DNA of 64,000 bases from Knoellia koreensis. GTDB lineage: Bacteria > Actinomycetota > Actinomycetes > Actinomycetales > Dermatophilaceae. The stretch's first letter is position 1, and each line of letters begins with the position of its first letter. Below are positions 1-10,173 of this stretch, piece by piece. Made by a program: the position numbers and the translations under genes. Under the pieces are notes generated by a model that was given only the letters and a program-made list of their open reading frames with translations, did not search any database and was not told the DNA's origin. The stretch covers positions 186,001 to 250,000 of the forward strand of contig NZ_JABEPQ010000004.1 in NCBI RefSeq assembly GCF_013041615.1. Reading direction: 5' to 3'.

Positions 1-2
1 CG

Positions 3-1358
3 GAGTGCGGGTGGACCACCGTCAAGTGGGTGGGCCGCTGCGGCGAGTGCCAGGCGTGGGGCACGGTCAGCGAGGTCGGGGCCGTCTCCGTGCGCACCAC
101 CGCGGCAGCCGCGGTCGAGCGCCCGGCCGTCCCGATCGGGCAGGTCGACGCGCGTCGCGCCGAGGCGGTGCCGACCGGTGTCGGCGAGTTCGACCGGGTC
201 CTCGGCGGCGGACTGGTGCCCGGGTCGGTGGTCCTCGTCGCCGGCGAGCCCGGCATCGGCAAGTCCACCCTGCTGCTCGACGTCGCAGCCCGCGCTGCCC
301 GCCAGGGCGGAGCCGGTGGCCAGGAGACCCGCACCGTCCTCTACGTCACGGGCGAGGAGTCGGCCGCACAGGTGCGCATGCGCGCCGAGCGGATCGAGGC
401 CATGGCGGCGAGCCTGTTCCTGGCGTCCGAGACCGACCTCGCCACCGTGCTCGGCCAGGTCGACTCCACCCAGCCCGACCTGCTCGTCATCGACTCCGTG
501 CAGACCATCGCCAGCGGCGAGGTCGAGGGCGCGGCCGGCAACGTCAGCCAGGTGCGCGAGGTCGCCGCCTCGCTCATCCAGGTCGCCAAGTCGCGCGGCA
601 TCGCCACCCTGCTCGTCGGGCACGTCACCAAGGACGGCTCGATCGCCGGGCCACGCGTGCTCGAGCACCTCGTCGACGTCGTGGTGCAGTTCGAGGGCGA
701 CCGTCACTCACGGCTACGGCTCGTGCGCGCGGTCAAGAACCGCTACGGCCCCACCGACGAGGTCGGCTGTTTCGACCTGTCCGACGTCGGCATCGTCGGG
801 CTCGCCGACCCCAGCGGGCTGTTCCTCTCGCGCAACACCCTCACCGTGCCGGGCACGTGCGTCACGGTGACGCTCGAGGGACGGCGACCGCTGATGACCG
901 AGGTGCAGGCCCTGGTGAGCAAGTCCGAGATCCCCACCCCGCGGCGCGCCACGAGCGGGCTCGACTCTGCCCGGGTCGCGATGATCGTGGCGGTGCTCGC
1001 CAAGCGGGCCGGTGCGCCCATCGGCGGGTCGGACGTCTACCTCTCGACGGTCGGGGGTGTCCGCGTCACCGAGCCCGCCTCCGACCTGGCCGTCGCGCTT
1101 GCCATGGCCAGCGCCGTGAAGGACCAGCCGCTCGCGCAGGACGCCGTCGCCTTCGGCGAACTCGGCTTGGCCGGCGAGCTGCGTCCCGTGACCGGCATCC
1201 CCCGCCGGCTCGCGGAGGCAGCCCGCCTGGGCTTCCGCACGGCATACGTGCCCACGGGGACCGCGGGCAGCGGCCCGGTGCCCGACGGGCTCCAGGTCGT
1301 GGAGTGTCCCGACATCCGCAGCGCGGTGGTCGCGGCACTACAGCCCGCGCCCCGTTAG
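3..1358 (+). CDS. radA: DNA repair protein RadA (5' end outside window)
   Basis: RecA-like ATPase that helps process recombination intermediates. The reading frame is open from base 3; the first Cys of the N-terminal zinc finger lies outside the window, but E-C-G-W and the second CxxC (CGEC) are visible at codons 1-16. Walker A GEPGIGKST lies near base 245, the RadA-specific KNRYG motif near base 735, and the Lon-like C-terminal domain follows (GGSDVYLSTVGGVRV). It ends in TAG at 1358, 39 bp before disA; this radA-disA pairing is typical of actinobacteria. About ten residues are missing at the 5' end. Confidence 0.96.
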   Translation, partial: ECGWTTVKWVGRCGECQAWGTVSEVGAVSVRTTAAAAVERPAVPIGQVDARRAEAVPTGVGEFDRVLGGGLVPGSVVLVAGEPGIGKSTLLLDVAARAARQGGAGGQETRTVLYVTGEESAAQVRMRAERIEAMAASLFLASETDLATVLGQVDSTQPDLLVIDSVQTIASGEVEGAAGNVSQVREVAASLIQVAKSRGIATLLVGHVTKDGSIAGPRVLEHLVDVVVQFEGDRHSRLRLVRAVKNRYGPTDEVGCFDLSDVGIVGLADPSGLFLSRNTLTVPGTCVTVTLEGRRPLMTEVQALVSKSEIPTPRRATSGLDSARVAMIVAVLAKRAGAPIGGSDVYLSTVGGVRVTEPASDLAVALAMASAVKDQPLAQDAVAFGELGLAGELRPVTGIPRRLAEAARLGFRTAYVPTGTAGSGPVPDGLQVVECPDIRSAVVAALQPAPR

Positions 1359-1397
1359 ACTCGCCGGGACCTAGCAGCTTGAGGCACCGAGGGGCCA

Positions 1398-2480
1398 GTG
1401 GACGTGGACAACCGCGAGGACGACGCGCTGCGCGCGACCCTCGCCGCCGTGGCTCCGGGCACCGAGCTGCGTGACGGCCTCGAGCGAATCCTGCGTGGGC
1501 GCACGGGTGCGCTCATCGTGCTCGGCCACGACAAGATGGTCGAGTCCCTGAGCACCGGCGGCTTCCCGCTCGACATCGAGTTCTCCGCGACCCGGCTGCG
1601 CGAGCTGGCCAAGATGGACGGCGGCATCGTGCTCGACCGCGAGGCCTCCCGCATCCTGCGCGCCGCCACCCAGCTCGTGCCCGACCCCGGCATCGAGACC
1701 AGCGAGTCCGGCACCCGGCACCGCACGGCCGAGCGCGTCGCCAAGCAGACCGGCTACCCCGTCATCTCGGTGAGCCAGTCCATGCGCATCGTCGCGCTCT
1801 ACGTCGACGGCCGCCGCCACGTGCTCGAGGACTCCAGCGCGATCCTGTCCCGGGCCAACCAGGCGCTGCAGACCCTCGAGCGCTACAAATCGCGCCTCGA
1901 CGAGGTCACCGGCACCCTGTCCGCGCTCGAGATCGAGGACCTCGTCACGGTGCGCGACGTCGCCAGCGTGCTCCAGCGCCTGGAGATGGTGCGCCGCATC
2001 AGCGACGAGATCTCCGGCTACGTCGTCGAGCTCGGCACCGACGGCCGCCTGCTCACCCTCCAGCTCGAGGAGCTCACCGGCGGGCTCGGCAACGACCGCG
2101 AGCTCGTCATCCGCGACTACCTCCCCGAGGCCAAGGGCAACCTCACCCTCGGGGAGGCAATGCTCGCGCTCGAGGAGCTCACCTCCACCGAGCTGCTCGA
2201 CCTGTCCGCCGGCGCCAAGGCCCTCGGGTTCGCTGTCGGCGGCGATGCGCTCGACGCGGCCGTGAGCCCGCGCGGCTACCGGCTGCTCACCAAGGTGCCC
2301 CGGCTGCCCGGCGCCATCGTCGAGCGGCTCGTAGACCACTTCGGGAGCCTGCAGAAGCTGCTCGCCGCCAACCTCGAGGAGCTCATGGACGTCGAGGGTG
2401 TCGGCGAGGGCCGCGCCCGCGCCGTCCGCGAGGGCCTGTCGCGCCTCGCCGAGTCGAGCATCCTCGAACGCTACGTGTGA
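1398..2480 (+). CDS. disA: DNA integrity scanning protein DisA, diadenylate cyclase
   Basis: Makes cyclic di-AMP from two ATP and scans DNA for branched structures. 360 aa, the usual length. The DAC domain shows TGALIVLG (residues 36-43), MDGGIVLD (73-80, where many DisA proteins have DGA) and the RHRTA motif (107-111). A coiled linker and a C-terminal helix-hairpin-helix ([12 protein letters not shown]) follow. GTG start; GTG at 1404 is a close alternative. The last codons overlap the start of mutY, so the two are probably translated together. Confidence 0.96.
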   Translation: MDVDNREDDALRATLAAVAPGTELRDGLERILRGRTGALIVLGHDKMVESLSTGGFPLDIEFSATRLRELAKMDGGIVLDREASRILRAATQLVPDPGIETSESGTRHRTAERVAKQTGYPVISVSQSMRIVALYVDGRRHVLEDSSAILSRANQALQTLERYKSRLDEVTGTLSALEIEDLVTVRDVASVLQRLEMVRRISDEISGYVVELGTDGRLLTLQLEELTGGLGNDRELVIRDYLPEAKGNLTLGEAMLALEELTSTELLDLSAGAKALGFAVGGDALDAAVSPRGYRLLTKVPRLPGAIVERLVDHFGSLQKLLAANLEELMDVEGVGEGRARAVREGLSRLAESSILERYV

Positions 2481-3376
2481 CGGCCGGCGCCGCCCCCGAG
2501 CGGCTGCACCGCCCGATCCTGCGTTGGTATGCCGGCGCCGCCCGCGACCTGCCCTGGCGCCGTGACGACGCCAGGCCGTGGGGCGTCTTCGTCTCCGAGG
2601 TGATGCTCCAGCAGACACCCGTGGCCCGGGTGCTGCCGGTCTGGCAGGAGTGGTTGCGCCGCTGGCCCGCGCCGGCCGACCTGGCCGCCGAGCCGCCCGG
2701 CGAGGCCGTACACGCCTGGGGCCGGCTGGGCTACCCGCGCCGGGCCCTGCGGCTGCACGCCGCGGCCGTCGCCATCGTCGCCGACCACGAAGGCGCGGTG
2801 CCGTCCACCGAGGCGGAGCTGCTGACCCTGCCCGGCGTCGGCACCTACACCGCTGCGGCGGTGGCAACCTTCGCGTTCGGCGAGCGCACCACCGTGGTCG
2901 ACACCAACGTGCGCCGCGTCCTGGCGCGCGTGGTCGAGGGCCGTGAGTATGCCGCGCCGTCGCCGACCCGGGCCGAGCTCGACGTCGCAGCCGGGCTGGT
3001 GCCGGAGCACCCGGCCTCGGCCCGCACCTGGAGCGTGGCCGTCATGGAGCTCGGTGCGCTGGTGTGCACGGCGCGGGCGCCGCGGTGCGAGGACTGTCCG
3101 GTCGCGTCGCTGTGTGCCTGGCGGCTCGCCGGCCGGCCCGCGCACGACGGGCCGCCGCGCCGCGGGCAGGCGTGGGAGGGCACCGACCGGCAGCTGCGCG
3201 GCATACTGCTCGCGGCGTTGCGTGACGCCAACTCACCCGTCTCACGTGGCACGCTGGAAGCGTTGTCGGACAACGAGATCCAGCGCGAGCGCTGCCTTGA
3301 CTCCCTGGTCGCCGACGGGCTCGTGGAGCCACTCGACGGTGACCGGTTCGCACTGCCCGGGCGACGGGCCGGCTGA
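2477..3376 (+). CDS. mutY: A/G-specific adenine glycosylase MutY
   Basis: Removes adenine mispaired with 8-oxoguanine. 299 aa. Catalytic Glu41 lies in SEVMLQQT, the HhH in [11 protein letters not shown] (118-128), and the catalytic Asp142 in VVDTNVRRV. The iron-sulfur cluster loop is C197-X6-C204-X2-C207-X5-C213. The C-terminal Nudix-like domain of E. coli MutY is mostly absent, as is common in actinobacterial homologues. GTG start overlapping the disA stop (GTGA). The next gene starts within its own stop (TGATG). Confidence 0.95.
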   Translation: MTAGAAPERLHRPILRWYAGAARDLPWRRDDARPWGVFVSEVMLQQTPVARVLPVWQEWLRRWPAPADLAAEPPGEAVHAWGRLGYPRRALRLHAAAVAIVADHEGAVPSTEAELLTLPGVGTYTAAAVATFAFGERTTVVDTNVRRVLARVVEGREYAAPSPTRAELDVAAGLVPEHPASARTWSVAVMELGALVCTARAPRCEDCPVASLCAWRLAGRPAHDGPPRRGQAWEGTDRQLRGILLAALRDANSPVSRGTLEALSDNEIQRERCLDSLVADGLVEPLDGDRFALPGRRAG

Positions 3377-4875
3377 TGGCCCCCGCCACCGACGGCGCGT
3401 CCCGGCCCCACGACACGGGGCCGCACCAGGTGCGCCCGGAGGCTCACGGTGAGGAGGAGCCCCGTCGGGCCGGGCTGCGCCGGGGCGCGTCGCGGGTGGG
3501 ACGGGCCATCGGGCGAGGCACCGTCGCGGGCGCCCGGTTCGCCGGACGCGGCTCGCGCGCGGGGGTGCGCCGGGCACGCGCGTACACGAACTCCGCCGGC
3601 GCCGACGAGAGCGGGCTGGCGCGGCTGGTCGAGCTGCACTTCGTCAACATCTGCGGTGACGCGGCCCTCACGGTGAGCCTGGCCGGCACGATCTTCGCGA
3701 TCCCGACCGACGAGGCCCGCGGCCAGGTGGCGCAGTTCCTCGCCCTGACGATGGCGCCGTTCGCGCTGCTGGCGCCGTTCATCGGTCCGCTGCTCGACCG
3801 GTTCCGGCACGGACGTCGGTGGGCCATCGGCACCACGCTCGCGCTGCGCGCCTTCCTGTGCTGGGTGCTCGCCGGAGCCGTGGCAACCGGGTCGCCCTGG
3901 CTCTTCCCGGCTGCCCTGGGGTGTCTCGTCGCGGCCAAGGCCTACGGCGTGACCCGGTCGGCCGCCGTCCCCCGCCTCCTCCCACCGGGCTTCACGCTGG
4001 TCAACGCCAACTCGCGCATCTCCCTGGCCGGGGTCGCCGGCATGGCCGTCGGCGGCGGCGTCGCCGGTGCCCTGGCGAAGTTCGGTCCGGAGTGGTCGCT
4101 GCGGCTGGCGTTCGTCATCTACGTGGTCGGCACGGTCCTGGCCATCCGCCTGCCCCAGCGCGTCGACAGCAGTGTCGGTGAGCAGGACATCGAGGACACC
4201 GGCCCGATCCGGGTGCCCCGGCAGGACGTAGTGGTGGCGCCGTCCCGCAACCCGTTCGCGCGGCTGCGGGCCCGGGTGGCGGCCCTGCCACCGGCGGTGC
4301 TGACCGCCCTCACCAGCGCCATGGGTGCACGGCTGCTCACCGGTTTCCTCACGATGTTCATGGCGTTCCTGATGCGGGAGCATCCGATCGAGGGCTACAG
4401 CGGCACGCTCGTGCTGGGCCTGGTCGTCGGCGCGGCGGGCGCCGGCAACGCGCTCGGCACCGTCATCGGCAACGCCCTGCGACGGCTGCGGCCCGAGGCC
4501 ATCATCTCCGTCACCCTGTTGGTCGAGGTCGTGGTCGCCCTGTGCGCCGCCGTCTTCTACTCGTTGGTCCCGCTCCTCGTGCTCGGCCTCACTGCCGGAC
4601 TCGGCGCCCAGCTCATCAAGCTGAGCACCGACGCCATCGTCCAGCGCGACATCGCGGAGTCCGTGCGCACCAGTGTGTTCGCGTGGTCGGAGACGGTGCT
4701 GCAGATCGCGTGGGTGGTGGGTGGCGGCATCGGCATCGCCCTGCCCCTGGTCCCGCGGCTGGGGTTCGGCGTCATCTCCGGGCTGCTGCTGGTCGTCCTC
4801 GCACTGTCGATCCGGCTGCGCATGGTCGCGCGCCGGCGGTCGACGCCGCCCCCGGCCCCCGCCGGTTCGAGGTAG
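3376..4875 (+). CDS. MFS transporter
   Basis: Major facilitator permease, 499 aa, substrate unknown. A charged Arg/Gly-rich cytoplasmic N-terminus of about 85 residues precedes twelve likely membrane segments, the first near LTVSLAGTIFAI. The central loop (about residues 255-295) is acidic then basic. The start ATG overlaps the mutY stop, so it looks like the last gene of the radA-disA-mutY run; whether it has a related role is unknown. The long polar N-terminal tail is unusual for an MFS protein. Confidence 0.85.
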   Translation: MAPATDGASRPHDTGPHQVRPEAHGEEEPRRAGLRRGASRVGRAIGRGTVAGARFAGRGSRAGVRRARAYTNSAGADESGLARLVELHFVNICGDAALTVSLAGTIFAIPTDEARGQVAQFLALTMAPFALLAPFIGPLLDRFRHGRRWAIGTTLALRAFLCWVLAGAVATGSPWLFPAALGCLVAAKAYGVTRSAAVPRLLPPGFTLVNANSRISLAGVAGMAVGGGVAGALAKFGPEWSLRLAFVIYVVGTVLAIRLPQRVDSSVGEQDIEDTGPIRVPRQDVVVAPSRNPFARLRARVAALPPAVLTALTSAMGARLLTGFLTMFMAFLMREHPIEGYSGTLVLGLVVGAAGAGNALGTVIGNALRRLRPEAIISVTLLVEVVVALCAAVFYSLVPLLVLGLTAGLGAQLIKLSTDAIVQRDIAESVRTSVFAWSETVLQIAWVVGGGIGIALPLVPRLGFGVISGLLLVVLALSIRLRMVARRRSTPPPAPAGSR

Positions 4876-4926
4876 TCCCCTACCGAACCAGGCTCGCCGG
4901 ATACCCCGACCCGGAGGCCACCGCGG

Positions 4927-5427
4927 TCAGAGGGTGCGGAGCATCCTGGTGTTGCCGAGGGTGTTGGGCTTGACGCGTTCGAGGTCGAGGAACTCGGCCA
5001 CACCTTCGTCGTAGGACCGCACCAGCTCGGCATACACCTCCGGCTCGACGGCCTGCCCGTCGATCGGCACGAACCCGTGCCGGGCGAAGAAGTCGACCTC
5101 GAAGGTGAGGCAGAACAACCGGCTCACCCCGATCGCCCGGGCATCGTCGACGAGCGCCTCGAGCAGCCGCGACCCGACACCGGACCCCTTGGCGACGTCA
5201 CGCACTGCCAGCGTCCGGATCTCGGCCAGGTCCTCCCACATCACGTGCAGCGCGCCGCAGCCGACGACCTCGCCGTCGACCTCCGCGACCCGGAACTGCT
5301 GGAGTGACTCGTAGTAGGTGACCGCGTCCTTGGACACCAGCACCCGGGCCTCGGCCAGGGGGCGCACGATCTCCCGAATCGCCCTGACGTCGGCCGTGTG
5401 CGCCGACCGGATGACCGCCTCAGGCAC
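4927..5427 (-). CDS. Amino-acid N-acetyltransferase (GNAT)
   Basis: GNAT acetyltransferase of 166 aa, closest in form to the short actinobacterial N-acetylglutamate synthases (Rv2747 type), which start arginine synthesis. The acetyl-CoA loop is KGSGVGSRLLEAL; the C-terminal motif FFARHGF is also typical. The open frame continues upstream through the LCP gene, but similarity starts only at VPEAVIRSAHT, so I chose the GTG at 5427. That start overlaps the upstream LCP stop by 8 bases (GTGCCTGA), suggesting coupling. Specificity is an inference. Confidence 0.85.
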   Translation of the reverse strand: MPEAVIRSAHTADVRAIREIVRPLAEARVLVSKDAVTYYESLQQFRVAEVDGEVVGCGALHVMWEDLAEIRTLAVRDVAKGSGVGSRLLEALVDDARAIGVSRLFCLTFEVDFFARHGFVPIDGQAVEPEVYAELVRSYDEGVAEFLDLERVKPNTLGNTRMLRTL

Positions 5428-6592
5428 CGAGCCGACCGTTCCGCATGTCGGCGAAGAGCGAGCGCGCCCCGCCACCCAGCAGCACCACGGACTGGCCCGC
5501 GCGGGTGCCCACTCCTCCCGGAGCCACCTTGTTCGCGATCTTCGCCACCGGCGACAGGTAGAGGCTGGCCGAGAGGTTGAGGACCTCGGTGACCGACAGG
5601 TCGGTCGCGAGGTACGGCCCCATCTTCGACAGCAGCCGGGCCAGCTGACCCGGGCCCAGCCGCTGGGCCATCGCCACACCGGAGCGGATGAGGACACCCT
5701 GGTTGGCGGAGCGGCCGAAGTCGCCGTTGGACAGGTGCTTGCGCTCCCGGGCGAAGGCCAGCGCGTGCTTGGCATCCAGCCGGTTGGTGCCCGGCTTGAC
5801 GATGCGGAACCCGTCCACGCTCTGCAGCGACGACTTGGAAACCACCACGATGCCGCCGAGCGCCCCGATCATGCCGCGGAAGCCCTTGAACCCGGTGATG
5901 ACGTACCCGTCGATGGGCACGCCGGTCGCGCGGCTCACGGTGTGGACCATGCCGGTCACGCCGCCGAAGACCAGCGCGGAGTTGACCTTGCCGCTGCCGC
6001 CGCTGGACAGGGCGACCCATGAGTCGCGCGGGATGCCGACGATCCCGCCCACTCCCTTGGTGGGGTCGACGCCGATGATGTGCAGGGCGTCGGCGCGACA
6101 CTTCGTCACCGGTTGGCCGGACCTCGCGTCCGAGCCGATGGCCAGCACGCGCATCGGCTTCATCGCGGGCCGGCCGACCTTCAGCCCGGGCCACCACCCG
6201 CCCACGACCGTCCACCCGTTGCTGCCCTTGACCAGCAGGGTGAGGTCCTTGCCCGTCGCCACCGAGGCCACGGGCGTCCCCTTCCACGACCCGGTGCTGC
6301 CGACGACCTTCGGTGGTGCCTTGACCGGTGTGCGCTTCGCCAGGGCGGCCGCCACGGCACCCGACGCCGGCACCTTGCCCCCGAGGTAGAGCGCCGTCAT
6401 GGTGCCCAGCAGGTCGGCCGGCAGGCCCGCACCCGTGACCCGCGGCTTCGGCGGGGGCGCCGTGGTCGTGCTCGTGGTGTGCGGCGGCGCCGGTGCGACG
6501 GGCTTGTCCTGCTGGGAGCAGGCGGCGACGCCGAACGGAGCCAGCACGACTCCGAGCAGCACGGAACGACGAGGAAGGTGGGGGAAACGCAC
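5420..6592 (-). CDS. LytR-CpsA-Psr (LCP) family cell-wall ligase
   Basis: LCP proteins transfer polymers such as arabinogalactan or teichoic acids from lipid carriers to peptidoglycan outside the membrane. 390 aa. The N-terminus RRSVLLGVVLAPFGVAAC looks like a lipoprotein signal with twin arginines and a Cys near residue 24. A Pro/Thr linker follows, then the LCP domain with IGSDAR, CRADALHIIGVDP, GIPRDSWV and FARERKHL. GTG start at 6592; a start further upstream cannot be excluded. Divergent from the amidase gene. Confidence 0.87.
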   Translation of the reverse strand: MRFPHLPRRSVLLGVVLAPFGVAACSQQDKPVAPAPPHTTSTTTAPPPKPRVTGAGLPADLLGTMTALYLGGKVPASGAVAAALAKRTPVKAPPKVVGSTGSWKGTPVASVATGKDLTLLVKGSNGWTVVGGWWPGLKVGRPAMKPMRVLAIGSDARSGQPVTKCRADALHIIGVDPTKGVGGIVGIPRDSWVALSSGGSGKVNSALVFGGVTGMVHTVSRATGVPIDGYVITGFKGFRGMIGALGGIVVVSKSSLQSVDGFRIVKPGTNRLDAKHALAFARERKHLSNGDFGRSANQGVLIRSGVAMAQRLGPGQLARLLSKMGPYLATDLSVTEVLNLSASLYLSPVAKIANKVAPGGVGTRAGQSVVLLGGGARSLFADMRNGRLGA

Positions 6593-6712
6593 GGACTCCA
6601 GAGTACGGCGCGCCCCCAACCCCTCATGCACGACCGGCCGCACCGCACCTTCGCGGGGCAACGCAATTAACCTGCGGTATGCCGCGTGGTTGCGGAAGAA
6701 ATTTACGTCCCC

Positions 6713-6745
6713 TTGACCCGCACGCGCGTCCGGTCTTGGTAGACC
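6713..6745 (+). promoter_or_regulatory. Candidate promoter of the amidase gene
   Basis: TTGACC at 6713 is followed after 17 bases by TTGGTA (6736) and, overlapping it, TAGACC (6740). The second would place transcription start at or next to the ATG at 6752. No Shine-Dalgarno sequence is visible, which favours a leaderless or nearly leaderless message. Confidence 0.4.
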
Positions 6746-6751
6746 GAACAG

Positions 6752-8671
6752 ATGCGACCCAAGGCTCTCTTCTGCGCAGCACTCGGTGCGACCAGCGTGA
6801 TTGCCGGCCTGGCGGGCACCGCCGCCCAGGCCTCGACGGGGCCGGACCCCACGGCCTGCCTCTCGGGAAGCCGCGACAGACAGGCGGTGTTCACCCGCGC
6901 CGCCGACATGTCCAAGGTGCCCGTCGACGTGCTGCTGGCCGTGTCCTACCTGGAGTCCCGCTGGGACGACCACGGCGGCTCCCCCAGCACCAGTGGCGGC
7001 TACGGCCCCATGCACCTCACCGCCGGCGCTGCCCCCGACGTCGCCGCGGCCAAGGGCGACGGCGCATCCCCCACCGGCGCCGACCACGACGACACCGGCA
7101 CGCTCGCCACGGCGGCCAGACTCAGCGGCATACCCGAGGAGCAGGCGCGCACCGACGACGTGGCCAACGTCTGTGCCGGCGCCGCGCTGCTGGCCTCCTA
7201 CCGCCCAGCGGATGCGACCGGGTGGACCGAGGCCGTGGCGCGGTACAGCGGATCCGCCGACGAGGCCACGGCGAGCCGGTTCGCGCAGGAGGTCTTCGAC
7301 ACCTTGCGCACCGGTCAGAGCCGCCAGACCAACGACGGGTATCGCGTTGTCCTGACTGCGAATCCGGGCGCACGGCTCGACCCGGCCGCCATCCAGAAGA
7401 TGGGTCTGTCGAAGCGTCCCTCCAGCGCGCCCGACTGTCCGCCAGAGCTCGCGTGCGACTGGCTGCCCGCCCCCTACGAGCAGTACGGCGCCACGCCGGG
7501 CGCCTACGGCAACCACGACCTCGCGGACCGCCCGCACGACATGAAGATCGACTACATCGTCATCCACGACACCGAGGCGAACTGGAAGACGACGCTCGAC
7601 CTCGTGACCCGTCCGACCTACCTCGCCTGGCAGTACTCCATCCGGTCCAGCGACGGCCTGGTCACGAATCACATGAGCGCCAAGGACGTCGGCTGGCAGG
7701 CGGGTAACTGGTACGTGAACATGCACTCGATCGGGATCGAGCACGAGGGCTTCGCGGCCTCCGGGGCCACCTGGTTCACCGAGTCGATGTACCGGTCGTC
7801 CGCGACGCTGGTGCGGTACCTGTCGAGCCGCTACCACGTGCCGCTCGACCGGGCGCACGTCATCGGCCACGACCAGGTGCCGGGCGTCCTGCCCGCCAAC
7901 GTGCGCGGCATGCACTGGGACCCGGGCCCCTACTGGGACTGGGAGCACTACTTCGACCTGCTCGGCGCGCCGATCGGCGAGGGCGGCACGGGTGGCGCAC
8001 ACGCACGTGGCGACGTCGTGACGGTGGCGCCCGGCTTCGCGGACAACACCCAGCCCGTGACCGGCTGCACGACCGCCGGGACGCCGTGCCCCACCCAGGG
8101 CACCAACTTCGTCTACCTGCACACCCAGCCCTCCGCCGACTCGCCGCTGGTCAGCGACATCGGCCTGCGCCCCGACGGTAAGCCGTCGACGACGGCCGTC
8201 TCCGACATCGGCGCCCGGGTAGCCGCGGGCCAGCAGCTGGTCGTGGCCGAGCGTCGCGGCGACTGGCTCGGCGTCTGGTACCTCGGGGAGCTCGCCTGGC
8301 TCCACAACCCGGCCGAGGCGCCCACCGTGGTCGCCCAGCGCGCGATGGTGCTCGAGTCCCGCACTGGCGCCGCGGTCCCCGTCTACGGCCGCGCCTATCC
8401 GGAGCAGGCGGCCTACCCCGCCGAGATCCCGTACCAGACGGTCGCCCCGTTGCAGTACACGATCAAGCCCGGCCAGTCCTACGTCGTGGCCGACCGGAAC
8501 CTGCAGACCGACTACTACTACGCCAAGACGTTCAACTGCGCGAGCGTGCCGCTGGACTGCACCCAGGTCGTCGGCCAGGACCGTTACTACGAGATCTGGT
8601 TCGGCCACCGGATGGCGTTCGTCCGCGCCGACGACGTCGTGGTCCGGCCCGCCACCGCGCAGGCCCCCTGA
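6752..8671 (+). CDS. Secreted peptidoglycan hydrolase: lysozyme-like + N-acetylmuramoyl-L-alanine amidase
   Basis: 639 aa exported protein. Signal peptide 1-28 (ends AQAS). Residues about 45-110 resemble a lytic transglycosylase/lysozyme fold (candidate acid E68 in YLESRW; GGYGPMHL). Residues about 260-395 are an Amidase_2/PGRP zinc domain with ligands His in IVIHDT (near 271), His in NMHSIGIEHEG (near 323) and Asp in HWDPG (near 388). The C-terminal 200 residues look like two SH3-type wall-binding segments with Cys pairs. Two predicted cutting activities in one chain is notable; the first is less certain. Confidence 0.87.
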   Translation: MRPKALFCAALGATSVIAGLAGTAAQASTGPDPTACLSGSRDRQAVFTRAADMSKVPVDVLLAVSYLESRWDDHGGSPSTSGGYGPMHLTAGAAPDVAAAKGDGASPTGADHDDTGTLATAARLSGIPEEQARTDDVANVCAGAALLASYRPADATGWTEAVARYSGSADEATASRFAQEVFDTLRTGQSRQTNDGYRVVLTANPGARLDPAAIQKMGLSKRPSSAPDCPPELACDWLPAPYEQYGATPGAYGNHDLADRPHDMKIDYIVIHDTEANWKTTLDLVTRPTYLAWQYSIRSSDGLVTNHMSAKDVGWQAGNWYVNMHSIGIEHEGFAASGATWFTESMYRSSATLVRYLSSRYHVPLDRAHVIGHDQVPGVLPANVRGMHWDPGPYWDWEHYFDLLGAPIGEGGTGGAHARGDVVTVAPGFADNTQPVTGCTTAGTPCPTQGTNFVYLHTQPSADSPLVSDIGLRPDGKPSTTAVSDIGARVAAGQQLVVAERRGDWLGVWYLGELAWLHNPAEAPTVVAQRAMVLESRTGAAVPVYGRAYPEQAAYPAEIPYQTVAPLQYTIKPGQSYVVADRNLQTDYYYAKTFNCASVPLDCTQVVGQDRYYEIWFGHRMAFVRADDVVVRPATAQAP

Positions 8672-8716
8672 GGCCCCAACTGGGTGGGTCACTCACCGAA
8701 ACCCGTTGCAAACAAA

Positions 8717-8751
8717 AGGTATGCCGCCCGGCTGAGCCGGGCGGCATACCT
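8717..8751. terminator. Bidirectional hairpin built from inverted GTATGCCG motifs
   Basis: Perfect 16-bp arms (AGGTATGCCGCCCGGC and its complement) around a TGA loop, between the convergent amidase and LVIVD genes. No long T tract. The position points to a terminator for both sides; both arms are copies of the window-wide motif. Confidence 0.75.
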
Positions 8752-8778
8752 CTGCTTGGTCTCAGGTGAGCTGCGACC

Positions 8779-10173
8779 TCACTTGAGCTGGTAGACCGGC
8801 TGCGACTGGACGTTGAGCTCGCCCATCTTCACGTCCGCGGCCTTCTTGAGGTTGGGCTCGGTGATCTTCAGGACGTCGAAGCCCTTGCCCAGGTCCGAGG
8901 AGTAGATGGTGCCGTTGTAGTAGTAGGACGACCAGGTGCCGCCGCCACCACCGCCGGCGCCGCCGTTCGGGCCCCGTTCGAAGTAGCCGATCTCACGCGG
9001 GTTCTCCGGGTCGGTGAAGTCCCAGACGTTGGTGCCGCCCATGTACCAGGACTGCACCATGACGTCGCGGCCCTGCACCGGGATGATCGAGCCGTTGTGG
9101 GCCACGCAGTTCTCGCTGTCGAACTGGTAGCGCTTGATCTTGAAGTACGACTTGAACGTCAGCTTGCGGTCCGCGGACAGCGTGTAGATGCCGTTCGCGC
9201 CGCGGTTCGGGCCGATCGCCGCGTTGCAGGTGGCCGCGCCACCGCCGCCGAGCTCGTCGGTGAAGACGACCTTGGTCGCCTTCTGGTTGAAGGTCGCCGA
9301 GTGCCAGAACGCGAAGTTCGGGTCGGTCACCCGCTCGATCACCTTCGGATTCACCGGGTCGGCGATGTCCATGATGATGCCGTCACCCATGCAGGCACCG
9401 GCCGCGATCTTCTTGGCCGGGTATGCCGTGATGTCGTGGCAGCCGCTCGTGCCTCCGGCCAGCAGGTCCGGGCCCTCGGTTCCGCCGTCGGGGAAGAGGT
9501 TCGGCTCGGCGACGACCTTGGCCGCGGTGGGGTTGGCCTTGGGCACCTCGATGATGGAGATGGAGTCGTGCGGCGGCTGGCAGTCCGGGTAGGTCTCACG
9601 CGGGCTGTAGCTGGACACGTAGATGTAGTCCTTGTCGGCTCCACCCGGCACGAGGGTGTGGGTGTGCGAGCCACATGCGGTCTCGACCGACTTGATGTAC
9701 TTCGGGTTGCGCACGTCGGAGATGTCGAAGATCTTCATCCCCTCCCACGACTCCTTGATCGTGGCGGGCTGACCAATCGACGCGCACGAGTCGTCGCTGC
9801 GCGAGGAGTCGGTGGAAAGGTAGAGCAGGTTGCCCGAGACGCTGACATCGTTCTGCGAGCCGGGGCAGCTGACCTGGGCCAGCATCTGCGGCGAGGACGG
9901 GTTGGTCACGTCGTAGATGACGAACCCGTTGTAGTTGCCGACGAACGCCTTGCCGTCCTGGAAGGCGATGTCGGTGCCGGTGGAGCCGGCGAGCGGCCCG
10001 CTGTGGGGCAGGTTGGCGAGGTGCTGCATGTTGGCGCTGCGGCCGATCTCGTCGGGGGCGAGCTGCGTGCCCGACTTGCCGACGCCGTCGTCACCTGCGG
10101 CCATCGCGGCCGAGGCCGGCAGGACGAGCGCTGCCGCGGCGACCGCCACGGTCAGGACTCTGGGGAGTCTCAT
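8779..10173 (-). CDS. Secreted LVIVD repeat protein
   Basis: 464 aa with a clear signal peptide (1-26, ends AAMAAG). The mature part has repeated blocks like FVIYDVTNPSSPQML, MKIFDISDVRNPKYIKS and NVWDFTDPENPREIG, the LVIVD pattern predicted to form an extracellular beta-propeller. A Gly-rich loop (GGAGGGGGG) lies near residue 410. AAGGAG precedes the ATG at 10173 by nine bases. Function of the family is not known. It is divergent from the DUF305 lipoprotein gene. Confidence 0.88.
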   Translation of the reverse strand: MRLPRVLTVAVAAAALVLPASAAMAAGDDGVGKSGTQLAPDEIGRSANMQHLANLPHSGPLAGSTGTDIAFQDGKAFVGNYNGFVIYDVTNPSSPQMLAQVSCPGSQNDVSVSGNLLYLSTDSSRSDDSCASIGQPATIKESWEGMKIFDISDVRNPKYIKSVETACGSHTHTLVPGGADKDYIYVSSYSPRETYPDCQPPHDSISIIEVPKANPTAAKVVAEPNLFPDGGTEGPDLLAGGTSGCHDITAYPAKKIAAGACMGDGIIMDIADPVNPKVIERVTDPNFAFWHSATFNQKATKVVFTDELGGGGAATCNAAIGPNRGANGIYTLSADRKLTFKSYFKIKRYQFDSENCVAHNGSIIPVQGRDVMVQSWYMGGTNVWDFTDPENPREIGYFERGPNGGAGGGGGGTWSSYYYNGTIYSSDLGKGFDVLKITEPNLKKAADVKMGELNVQSQPVYQLK